A stretch of 16,955 bases of DNA from Alphaproteobacteria bacterium (lineage in GTDB: Bacteria > Pseudomonadota > Alphaproteobacteria > UBA828). Below are positions 1-7,700 of the stretch, one piece after another. Every line of letters starts with the position of its first letter. Position 1 is the stretch's first letter. A model generated the notes under the pieces. That model saw only the letters and a list, made by a program, of their open reading frames with translations. It had not been told where the DNA came from and made no database searches. The stretch is taken from positions 1 through 16,955 of the forward strand of contig JABJCZ010000276.1 in assembly GCA_018668475.1 (NCBI GenBank), written 5' to 3'. The translations under genes and the position numbers were made by a program.

Positions 1-288
1 CATCTGCACCGTCACATCGGCCGGATAGGCTGAAACGCCTTGTGCCGCGACACCGTGATTTCCAGCAAAAACCGCGACCAGCACGCGCTCCACGTCGCCA
101 GGGTGGCGGCCCTGCCAGCCTGCGAGCCACTCGGCAAGATCTTCAAGCCGCCCGAGCGCGCCGGCAGGTTTCGTCAACACAGCTTCACGCGCACGGGCCT
201 TTTCTGTTGCCTCCGCATCAACCAACGGCATGTCGGCGATCAAACGGCCAAAAGCTGCAAGGGTGTCAGGATGTTGCGGACGTGCCAT
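1..288 (-). CDS. cobT: Nicotinate-nucleotide--dimethylbenzimidazole phosphoribosyltransferase (CobT), N-terminal part, cut by window edge
   Basis: CobT transfers phosphoribose from nicotinate mononucleotide to 5,6-dimethylbenzimidazole, giving alpha-ribazole phosphate for the lower ligand of cobalamin; it is cytoplasmic. The first 96 codons are visible, starting at ATG 288-286. I translated this strand by hand: residues 37-52 carry the family motif [16 protein letters not shown] and residues 74-89 carry [16 protein letters not shown], both hallmarks of the family, followed by DVTVQM at the edge. An AGGTGA-type ribosome binding site lies just upstream of the start. The family is usually about 340 residues, so roughly 70% of the gene lies to the left of the window. 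It is divergent from cobS, its pathway neighbour. This is the DMB phosphoribosyltransferase, not the cobaltochelatase subunit also called CobT. Confidence 0.93.
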   Translation of the reverse strand, partial: MARPQHPDTLAAFGRLIADMPLVDAEATEKARAREAVLTKPAGALGRLEDLAEWLAGWQGRHPGDVERVLVAVFAGNHGVAAQGVSAYPADVTVQM

Positions 289-394
289 ATTGCTTCACCT
301 AGGGAAGGTTTATTATTACGGTTATCGCCGTGGTCCTGCCGCCCATTTAGTCGCACGATCACAATTACCGGAAGGGCGGAGAGCGAAGACCCCA
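289..394. promoter_or_regulatory. Divergent cobT/cobS intergenic region
   Basis: This 106-bp gap separates the two divergent starts and must hold the initiation signals for both unless transcription comes from further away. It contains an AT-richer stretch around 308-325. I could not find a convincing -35/-10 pair on either strand, and it is too short for, and shows no conserved boxes of, a cobalamin riboswitch. The promoter role is inferred from gene orientation only. Confidence 0.35.
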
Positions 395-1270
395 ATGTAT
401 GATGACGATTTGAACGGTAGCCGGACCTGGCGTGCCGCCCGTCGGCAAGGTCGCACCTGGATACAGGATTTGCAAACCGGTATGTCCGTCCTGACGCGGC
501 TGCCATGGCCAGGGCGCGCTGCTTCCCTCGATGTTGCCGACAGTGATGAATTCGGCGATCCGGACGAATCCATTTCATCATCCGCAAGTGACCGTACTGC
601 CTTTCGCCCGCTGGGAAGGGCTGTCCGCGTATTTCCAATTATCGGCGCATTAATTGGTCTGGCCGGCGGCGTCACCTATGCGATTGCCTTCGGGCTTGGA
701 TTGCCAGGTCTCGTTGCAGCATTGATTGCCGTCGCGGTCACCGCGCTCCTGACAGGCGCGCTGCATGAAGACGGACTCGCGGATATGGCCGACGGCTTTG
801 GCGGTGGCCGCACGCGAGAAGACAAACTCGCTCTGATGCGAGATAGCCGAATTGGCGCCTATGGCGTCCTGGCGCTATTGCTGGTTGTCGCCATCAAGGT
901 AGGGTCGGTTGCCGACATGAAAACCACTGGTGCCGCCGTTGCCGGGTTGATCGCCGCCGGGGCAGCGTCCCGCGCTGTCATGCCTGCGCTGATGCGTTGG
1001 GTGCCGCCCGCGCGAAAGGACGGTCTGTCGGCGATGGCCGGAAAACCCGATCGCGACCCTGTTTGGATGGGCATCGCTATTGCGGTCGTGATCTCAGTTG
1101 TACTTCTGAGCTGGACCGGGGTTGTCGCCCTGCTGGTCTGCGGTATTGGCGCCCTGGTCATCGCTTGGCTTGCCAAACGCCAGATCGGTGGACAGACGGG
1201 CGATGTTCTTGGTGCAGCACAACAAGTTACCGAGCTGCTTTTTCTGCTTGGTCTCGCCGCAGTTCGTTAG
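395..1270 (+). CDS. cobS: Adenosylcobinamide-GDP ribazoletransferase (cobalamin synthase CobS)
   Basis: This integral membrane enzyme joins adenosylcobinamide-GDP to alpha-ribazole (or its phosphate), the penultimate or last step of cobalamin assembly. The 291-residue product shows family motifs: LTRLPWP (33-39), HEDGLADMADGFGGG (124-138, acidic metal/substrate motif), MRDSRIGAYG (148-157) and GGQTGDVLGAAQQVTE (265-280), with hydrophobic helices at about 80-120, 157-200 and 225-260. The start at 395 was chosen because GGAG lies at 378-381 and because the open frame further upstream (from 230) lies antisense to cobT and has no family character. The protein is longer than the usual ~250 residues owing to a charged N-terminal extension (1-28) and an acidic, Ser-rich insertion (about 41-70) before the first membrane helix. 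A start nearer residue 30 is possible. Confidence 0.93.
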   Translation: MYDDDLNGSRTWRAARRQGRTWIQDLQTGMSVLTRLPWPGRAASLDVADSDEFGDPDESISSSASDRTAFRPLGRAVRVFPIIGALIGLAGGVTYAIAFGLGLPGLVAALIAVAVTALLTGALHEDGLADMADGFGGGRTREDKLALMRDSRIGAYGVLALLLVVAIKVGSVADMKTTGAAVAGLIAAGAASRAVMPALMRWVPPARKDGLSAMAGKPDRDPVWMGIAIAVVISVVLLSWTGVVALLVCGIGALVIAWLAKRQIGGQTGDVLGAAQQVTELLFLLGLAAVR

Positions 1271-1300
1271 CCAACAGTTTAACGCAATAGGCCCCGAGCA

Positions 1301-1945
1301 ATGACCCGAATAACGAGATGGTGGTGGATTCGTCACGCCCCAGTTACCACCGCTGGTGGTCGGCTGTATGGCCAACGGGACATGCCGGCAGACACATCAG
1401 AAAGCGCGGTGGAACCTGCAGTATTTGCCGGTCTGGCAAGCGCCCTGCCCCAGCCTGCAACCTGGATTACCACTCATTTGCAACGTACTCACCAGACCGC
1501 CGAGGCCATCGCCGACGCCGGCCACAAAGTGCCGCAGCGCCAGATAGAGCGGGACTTTGTCGAACAGCATTTCGGCGACTGGCAAGGCCGTAGCTGGGAC
1601 GAATTAAACGATGAAAACGGCGATGCGCTGCACAAATTCTGGATCGCGCCGGCGCATCATGCGCCACCTGGCGGAGAGAGCTTCAACGATGTGTTAGCCC
1701 GCGTCGGGACCGCAATGGACAGGTTGACCGAAACACTCGCCGGCTCGGATATCGTCGTCGTCGCCCACGGCGGCAGCATTCGCGCTGCAGTTGCGCACGC
1801 GCTGGACCTCGCGCCTGACCGGGCACTGGCAATCACGGTCGACAATTGCTCCCTTACCCGAATTGACCACATTGACGGCCCCGGTGAGGGCGGCAACTGG
1901 CGCCTGGGCGCCGTAAATGGCCGCCCCGGCCTCAACCACGTATAG
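1301..1945 (+). CDS. cobC: Histidine phosphatase family protein, probable alpha-ribazole phosphatase
   Basis: Phosphoglycerate-mutase-like (histidine phosphatase) protein of 214 residues. The catalytic core is complete: R11-H12 in the RHAPV motif (phospho-histidine), R62 in QRTHQTAE, E88 in VEQHFGDWQG, a GGES turn near 124-127, and H156 in VVAHGGS. In the cobalamin pathway such enzymes dephosphorylate alpha-ribazole phosphate (or adenosylcobalamin phosphate), removing the phosphate left by CobT. The position 30 bp after cobS and beside cobT supports that role; the family itself is broad and sequence alone does not prove the substrate. The ribosome binding site is weak. There is no signal peptide, so it should be cytoplasmic. 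The symbol follows the enterobacterial CobC phosphatase, not the Pseudomonas denitrificans CobC decarboxylase. Confidence 0.85.
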   Translation: MTRITRWWWIRHAPVTTAGGRLYGQRDMPADTSESAVEPAVFAGLASALPQPATWITTHLQRTHQTAEAIADAGHKVPQRQIERDFVEQHFGDWQGRSWDELNDENGDALHKFWIAPAHHAPPGGESFNDVLARVGTAMDRLTETLAGSDIVVVAHGGSIRAAVAHALDLAPDRALAITVDNCSLTRIDHIDGPGEGGNWRLGAVNGRPGLNHV

Positions 1946-1977
1946 CCTTGTGCGCCACACTGGGATAAGCTGACCAG

Positions 1978-2185
1978 ACGACGTCGGGACAGGGAATCCG
2001 GTGACGCCGCTGAACGGCAAATATGCCGCCCAGCAAGCTATTCCGGTGCTGCCCCCGCAACTGTAAACGGTGAAATACGGCCCATGTGCATGGCTTTACG
2101 GTCGTGCCAGCCACTGGAGCACAGTCAGCTTCGGGAAGGTGGGCGGTATTGATGATCCTGAGCCAGGAGACCTCTCTGGCGTCGT
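1978..2185 (+). promoter_or_regulatory. Cobalamin (adenosylcobalamin-type) riboswitch aptamer
   Basis: The conserved boxes occur in order: AGGGAATCCGGTG (1991-2003), the B12 box GCTGCCCCCGCAACTG (2048-2063), GCCACTG (2110-2116), CGGGAAGG (2132-2139) and GAGCCAGGAGACCT (2160-2173). The closing stem P1 can be drawn as 11 pairs between 1978-1988 and 2175-2185, including G-U pairs. Between the conserved GGTG and the ATTCCGG strand (2040-2046) there is an added hairpin at 2009-2034. The element sits between the phosphatase gene and cobP, so it should repress cobP, btuF-like, cobW, cobN, cobO and cobQ when adenosylcobalamin is abundant. That regulatory effect is known for the family and inferred here. 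Confidence 0.95.
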
Positions 2186-2194
2186 GACGGATAG

Positions 2195-2211
2195 ATCCTC
2201 GGAGGGAGGAT
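2195..2211 (+). promoter_or_regulatory. Hairpin masking the cobP ribosome binding site (proposed riboswitch expression platform)
   Basis: ATCCTC (2195-2200) is perfectly complementary to GAGGAT (2206-2211), enclosing a GGAGG loop (2201-2205). The stem and loop together contain the purine-rich Shine-Dalgarno run 2201-2209 and the first two bases of the cobP start codon. This suggests translational control by the riboswitch immediately upstream. No poly-U tract follows, so a transcription terminator is not supported. The pairing is seen directly; its role is inference. Confidence 0.5.
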
Positions 2212-2761
2212 GGGACCGATTACAAATCAGGTGGCACGGGCGCCATCCCACTCGACGCTGATTTTAGGCGGCGCACGCTCGGGCAAGAGTGCTCATGCGG
2301 AAGCGCTGGCGCTCGCCTGCGGGCTGGAGCCGATTTATCTCGCAACTGCCGAACCAAGAGATAGCGAAATGGCTGCACGGATTGCGGCCCATCAACGTCA
2401 GCGCGGGCCGGCATGGCGCACTGTCGAGGCGCCCATTGAACTGAGACCAACACTTACTGACCAGTGCACCCCCGGCACCGTCGTTCTGGTGGACTGCCTG
2501 ACCTTGTGGCTCAGCAACATCATGGCCGCCGACCGCGACCCCACGGTTGAAACCGAAAGCCTGTGCGCCATTGCCACCGACCTGCCGGGACACGTAATTT
2601 TCGTCGCCAATGAAGTCGGCCTCGGCATCGTGCCGGACAACCCTCTAGCGCGGGCCTTTCGCGACCATGCCGGCATCCTCAACCAGCAACTGGCAGCGTC
2701 TGTGGACAAAGCCGTGTTTATCGCCGCCGGCTTGCCGATTACCCTCAAGGATCGCGTCTGA
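2210..2761 (+). CDS. cobP: Bifunctional adenosylcobinamide kinase / adenosylcobinamide-phosphate guanylyltransferase
   Basis: Phosphorylates the aminopropanol hydroxyl of adenosylcobinamide and then transfers GMP to give adenosylcobinamide-GDP, the CobS substrate (CobP, equal to CobU). The 183-residue length matches the family. A P-loop GGARSGKS is at 20-27; AARIAAHQRQRG (55-66) holds H61, in the position of the histidine that carries GMP in the family; VLVDCLTLWLSN spans 92-103; and NEVGLGIVPDNPLARAFRD (134-152) is the strongest family signature. The start ATG is preceded by a GGAGG-GAGG run, with the first GGAGG spaced four bases away. It is the first gene after the riboswitch. Its stop TGA shares one base with the start of the next gene. 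Confidence 0.95.
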   Translation: MGPITNQVARAPSHSTLILGGARSGKSAHAEALALACGLEPIYLATAEPRDSEMAARIAAHQRQRGPAWRTVEAPIELRPTLTDQCTPGTVVLVDCLTLWLSNIMAADRDPTVETESLCAIATDLPGHVIFVANEVGLGIVPDNPLARAFRDHAGILNQQLAASVDKAVFIAAGLPITLKDRV

Positions 2762-3690
2762 TGGACAACGACGGGATGCGCATCGTCTCGCTGTTGCCGA
2801 GCGGCACCGAAACGGTCGCCGCGCTGGGCCTCGCGGACAACCTCGTCGGACGCTCGCACGAGTGTGATTACCCGCCCGACGTGAGCGTTCTGCCGGTTTG
2901 CACAAGCTCTCGCATTGACACAACCGGGACCAGCCGGGACATCGACACCGCCGTGCGCGAGACAATGGCCAATGCAATCAGCCTGTTTGAGGTCGATACG
3001 ACACAACTTGCTGCGTTGCGCCCCACCCATATTATCACTCAGGATCAATGCGCCGCCTGTGCCGTCAGCCTGAAGGACGTTGAGGCTGCGATCAGCGGGA
3101 TGACCGACACCGACGTGCAGATCATTTCACTGGAAGCGGCGCGGCTCGGCGATGTATGGGCCGGCATTCGCCGCCTCGGCCGTGAACTCGGTGTCGACGC
3201 GGAAGACCTGAGCCGAATCATCACCCGCCGTATTGCAAAAATTGCCATGCGCTCCGGCGCCCTCGGACATGATGACGATGCTCCCCGGGTTGCGATGATC
3301 GAGTGGATTGAGCCCGTCATGGTGGCCGGCAACTGGGTGCCCGAACTCGTCAGCATCGCCGGTGGCGAGAGTGTGCTGGCAGAGCTGGGGGAACCGTCCC
3401 ACGAGATCGCACTGGAGGCCCTTTCAGAAGCTGATCCGGATATCATTATTTTCGCGCCGTGCGGCTTTGCCTTGCCACGCGCTGCCGGCGAGGCGCGTAA
3501 AGTTGTAGATAGCGAACAGTGGAAATCGCTGCGTGCCGTTCGCACCGGCCGTTGCTTCGCTGCCGACGGCAACGCCCATTTCAACCGGCCGGGGCCCCGC
3601 CTCATTGAATCAGTAGAAATCCTGACCGAGATCCTGCATCCCGGCGATTTTGATTTTGGCCACCAGGGCATTGCCTGGCGGCAACTTTAA
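2761..3690 (+). CDS. BtuF-like cobalamin-binding (periplasmic-binding-protein fold) protein without signal peptide
   Basis: 309-residue protein related to BtuF and the substrate-binding components of B12/iron-siderophore ABC importers. The N-terminus reads directly into the first beta strand of the fold (RIVSLLPSGTETVAALG, 7-23), with no signal peptide or lipobox, so it is predicted to be cytoplasmic. Features: SHECDYP (32-38), PTHIITQDQCAACAVS (88-103), a linking helix at about 125-165, and a C-terminal lobe with PDIIIFAPCGF (226-236) and DGNAHFNRPGPRLIES (269-284). Cysteines 35, 47, 97, 100, 234 and 265 are notable for this fold. AAGGA at 2747-2751 supports the ATG at 2761; a second Met at residue 6 is possible. 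No BtuC or BtuD gene lies nearby. Position inside the biosynthetic operon suggests binding of a corrinoid or cobalt intermediate rather than import; this is inference. Confidence 0.82.
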   Translation: MDNDGMRIVSLLPSGTETVAALGLADNLVGRSHECDYPPDVSVLPVCTSSRIDTTGTSRDIDTAVRETMANAISLFEVDTTQLAALRPTHIITQDQCAACAVSLKDVEAAISGMTDTDVQIISLEAARLGDVWAGIRRLGRELGVDAEDLSRIITRRIAKIAMRSGALGHDDDAPRVAMIEWIEPVMVAGNWVPELVSIAGGESVLAELGEPSHEIALEALSEADPDIIIFAPCGFALPRAAGEARKVVDSEQWKSLRAVRTGRCFAADGNAHFNRPGPRLIESVEILTEILHPGDFDFGHQGIAWRQL

Positions 3691-3721
3691 CCGAACGCCT
3701 GCAACCATTTGGATTCGCCTC

Positions 3722-4756
3722 ATGCAACAACAAAAAATTCCCGCCACGGTCATTTCCGGGTTTCTTGGTGCCGGCAAAACTAGCCTAATCCGTAACCTGT
3801 TGGCTGCGGCGGACGGTCGGCGCATTGCGTTGATCATCAACGAATTTGGTGATCTTGGCGTTGACCGGGACTTGCTCCAGGGGTGTGGCGACGAGGTTTG
3901 CGCCGACGGTGATATTGTCGAACTAGCTAACGGCTGCATCTGCTGCACCGTGGCGGACGAATTTCTACCGGTAATGGAAGCACTGCTTGAACGCGACAAT
4001 CCGCCCGAACACATCGTGATTGAGACCAGTGGCCTTGCCCTTCCGAAACCGTTGGTCGCTGCGTTCAATTGGCCCGAAATTCGCCATCGGGTCACGGTGG
4101 ACGGTGTCGTTGCAGTGGTCGATGGACCGGCGTTTCTCGCTGGCCGCTTTGCCGATGACCCGGATGCCGTGCAGGCGGCCCGTGCAGCCGACGAAATGCT
4201 GGACCACGAGAACCCGCTCGCCGAAGTGTTTGAAGACCAGATCGCCTGCGCCGACCTCATCATCGTCAACAAGGTGGATCAACTTTCGGCGCCGGATCAC
4301 GCGCAAGTGCGCAGCTCGATCAGTGCGGCCTCGCGCGACGGTGTATCAGTAGTTTCGGCCGAGCATGCAAATGTGCCGCTGGCAGTTGTACTCGGGCTGG
4401 ATGCGAAAGCGGAAGAAGACCTCGCGGCACGTCCAACCCATCACGATGGCCCCGACGCTGACCACGAGCACGATGATTTTGAAAGCTTTACGTTGGACCT
4501 CGGTGCCATACCCGACCTGGATGCGTTCGAAGCCCGCGCGCGGGAGGCCGCGACATCATGCGGCGTATTGCGCATGAAAGGCTTTCTTGATGTGCCTGGC
4601 AAGCAGCGCCGTCATGTCGTGCAAGCGGTCGGCAATCGAATTGATCGCTACTATGACCGTGACTGGCGAACCGATGAAACGCGTGCCAGCCGATTGGTGG
4701 TTATTGGCGAACGACCTTTAGACCGCTCGACCATCGAGCGAATTATCGCGGGCTGA
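3722..4756 (+). CDS. cobW: CobW, COG0523-family GTPase, cobalt chaperone for corrin synthesis
   Basis: G3E-class GTPase of 344 residues, the usual CobW length. Walker A GFLGAGKTS (13-21), NEFGDLGVDRDLL (40-52), the metal-binding CxCC motif C72-C74-C75 within ELANGCICCT, ETSGLALPKP (101-110), NKVD (183-186) and a His/Asp-rich linker (240-252, H240, H241, H248, H250) before the CobW C-terminal domain (about 255-344). In the family these proteins deliver metal with GTP hydrolysis; CobW is thought to supply cobalt for insertion by CobN. It lies directly upstream of cobN, the classic arrangement. The start at 3722 was chosen because it begins MQQQKIPATVISGFLGAGKT as in homologues; an in-frame ATG at 3650 would overlap the preceding gene by 41 bases. 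Confidence 0.95.
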   Translation: MQQQKIPATVISGFLGAGKTSLIRNLLAAADGRRIALIINEFGDLGVDRDLLQGCGDEVCADGDIVELANGCICCTVADEFLPVMEALLERDNPPEHIVIETSGLALPKPLVAAFNWPEIRHRVTVDGVVAVVDGPAFLAGRFADDPDAVQAARAADEMLDHENPLAEVFEDQIACADLIIVNKVDQLSAPDHAQVRSSISAASRDGVSVVSAEHANVPLAVVLGLDAKAEEDLAARPTHHDGPDADHEHDDFESFTLDLGAIPDLDAFEARAREAATSCGVLRMKGFLDVPGKQRRHVVQAVGNRIDRYYDRDWRTDETRASRLVVIGERPLDRSTIERIIAG

Positions 4757-4769
4757 ACCGGCAACTCCC

Positions 4770-7700
4770 ATGCATCTTCTGGCAGCACAACCCGGCGGCA
4801 TTGCGGACGGCGCAGAGGCAGTAGATCTCGCGCAGACGCCGGGTGATATCGTGTTTGCCAGCGCTGCCGATACGGAACTTTCGAGCCTGGCGGCAGCCAG
4901 GCAGCAGCTTGCCGCCGATGCGCCAAGTTTGCGCCTCGCCAACCTCATGCAGCTTTCGCACAACCTCTCGGTCGATCTCTGGGTCGATCAAGTGGTCCGT
5001 TCTGCCCGGCTGGTTGTCGTTCGCGTGCTGGGTGGTATCGGATACTGGCCCTATGGTGTTGCCCGGCTGGCCGACGTCTGCCGGGCGAACGGCGTCGCGC
5101 TGGCCGTGCTGCCGGGAGATGACAAACCCGACCCTGATCTCGTGGCGCTGGGCACGATTTCTCCTGACGCAATCGATCAACTCTGGCGCTACCTGATCCA
5201 TGGTGGCAACGCCAACGCCGTGGCGTTTCTGAACTATGCCGCCCACCTGATTGGCGAGAAGACCGACTATGCTGAACCGGCACCTCTGCCGCGTGCAGGA
5301 TTTTACTGGCCGGGACTCGCCGGCGAAGCCACGGCCGATGCAATTGCAGCAGAGTGGACGGCGGGCCAACCCGCAACCGCGGTATTGTTCTATCGAGCCC
5401 TGGTGCAGGGCGGCCATACAGCTCCGATAGATGCGCTCGTGGAAGAACTCAGTCGGCAGGGGCTGAACCCGTTACCAATATTTGTCGCAAGCCTGCGCGA
5501 CCCACCGGCGGCACAATTTGTGAGCAGCGCATTGGCGATAACCCCGCCAGCCATTGTTCTGACCACCTGTGCATTCGCCGTTTCCACCCCGGATGAACGA
5601 CGCGCGGGCCCGCTAGATGACTTTGATGCGCCGGTTTTTCAGGTCGTCTTTGCCGGCAATACGAAGGGCGCCTGGGCCGAAGGCAATGCCGGACTAAGTG
5701 CGCGCGACATCGCCATGCATGTTGCCTTGCCGGAGGTGGACGGGCGCATTCTCACTCGTGCCGTGGCGTTCAAAACCGAGGCGCGCCGTGATGCCGCAAC
5801 TGAGACCACGTTAGTCGCCTTCGAAGCCGAACCGGATCGTGTGCGTTTCGTCGCCACCCTTGCCGCGGCCTGGGCGCGGCTGCGCAACACGCCAGCCAAC
5901 GAGCGGCGGATCGGCCTCGTGCTCGCCAACTACCCCAATCAGAAGGGCCGCATCGGCAACGGCGTCGGGCTGGATACACCCGAAAGCACCGCCGTTGTGC
6001 TGAACACCCTCGCCGAAGCGGGCTATCAGGTCGACGGTTGCCCCGCCAATGGCGAAGATCTGATGGACTTGCTCTCCACCGGCATCACCAACGATCACCG
6101 GGAAAACATCGGTATTGCAAGCAGCGACTACGTTTCGATTGCCGCCTACAGAGAGATGTTTTCCGCCTTGCCCGACGCAGCGCGCGAGGCGACCAATGAT
6201 CGGTGGGGGCTGCCGGAAGACGATCCATTTTTCAGGGCACATGAACATGGCGGCGCTTTTGCTGTGCCGGTTCGGCGCTTCGGCAATATCAGCGTGATGG
6301 TGCAACCGGCCCGCGGCTACAACATCGACCCGGTCGCGACATATCACGACCCTGCGCTGGTCCCGCCGCACGGCTATTTCGCCGCCTACTTCTGGCTGCG
6401 GCAGGTGTTTTCCGCCCACGCGATTGTACATGTCGGCAAGCATGGAAACCTCGAATGGCTCCCTGGCAAGGCGCTGGCCCTCTCCTCTGCCTGCATGCCC
6501 GAGGCCGTGCTGGGGCCGATGCCGCACATTTACCCGTTTATCGTCAATGACCCCGGCGAAGGCAGCCAGGCCAAGCGGCGCGCCCAGGCCGTGATCATCG
6601 ATCACCTGACACCGCCGCTCACGCGCGCTGAGAGTTATGGCGAACTGCGCGAGCTAGAGACGCTGGTCGATGAATACTTCGAAGCCTCACAGATGGACCG
6701 CCGTCGCCTCAAGCCATTGGCGGAACGTATTCTCAGTCTGGTGCGTTCGCTTCGGCTGGATACGGATTGTGACATCGCCGAAGACGAGCCGACTGACGGC
6801 GCACTCGCCAAGCTGGACGGCTATTTATGCGAACTCAAGGAAATGCAAATTCGCGACGGGCTGCATATTTTTGGCCGCACGCCACAGGATGACCAGCGGC
6901 GCGATTTGCTGACTGCACTGGCGCGGTGCCCGCGCGGCGGACGCGATGCCGACCGATCACTGACCCGCGCGCTGGCCACCGACCTCGAACTTGAATTTGA
7001 CCCGCTGGACTGCGATATGGCGGCCCCCTGGACCGGTCCTCGGCCTGACGCGATGGCCGGCACGGACCCCTGGCGCACCCATGGCGACACGGTGGAAAGG
7101 CTGGAAGCGCTGGCCAGCGACCTGATCACGAATACACGTGCTGCGCCCGCCACCTGGCGCGCGACGCGAACCGTGCTCGACGAGATCGAGACACGAATTG
7201 GCCCGGCGCTCGACGGCTCCGGCCCGGCAGAAGCCGCGGGCCTGTTGCGCGCGCTGGACGGGCGCTTCGTCACACCAGGCCCGTCCGGCGCCCCAACTCG
7301 GGGCCGGCCAGAGGTGTTGCCCACAGGACGGAATTTCTATTCCGTCGATACCCGTGCCGTGCCCACCGCCGCCGCATGGTCCCTGGGGTGGAAATCCGCC
7401 CAGCGCCTAGTCGAACAATATGCGCAAGACCACGGGGACTGGCCGCACACGATGGCGCTCAGCGCTTGGGGTACATCAAACATGCGCACCGGCGGCGATG
7501 ACATCGCCCAGGCCCTCGCGCTCATTGGTGCCCGGCCCACCTGGGATACCGCAACCGGGCGTGTGACCGGGTTCGAGATCATGCCGGCGGAACTGATCGA
7601 CCGCCCGCGCGTCGATGTAACTCTGCGTGTCTCAGGGTTTTTTCGTGATGCGTTTCCCGGGCTGATCGCGCTATTTGATTCGGCGGTACGCGCCGTTGCG

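Noticed and set aside
230..394. Upstream in-frame extension of cobS (55 extra codons).
   Set aside because: It runs antisense through the start of cobT, shows no CobS character, and a better ATG with GGAG upstream lies at 395.
1946..1977. Possible sigma-70 promoter (GATAAG at 1964-1969) for the riboswitch RNA.
   Set aside because: No acceptable -35 hexamer lies 16-18 bases upstream; the real promoter may be inside the phosphatase gene.
2186..2209. Rho-independent terminator as the riboswitch expression platform.
   Set aside because: There is no GC-rich hairpin followed by a T tract; the only structure seen is the hairpin over the ribosome binding site.
3650..3721. Earlier CobW start at 3650.
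   Set aside because: It overlaps the preceding gene by 41 bases and adds residues absent from CobW, which normally begins a few residues before the GFLGAGKT P-loop.
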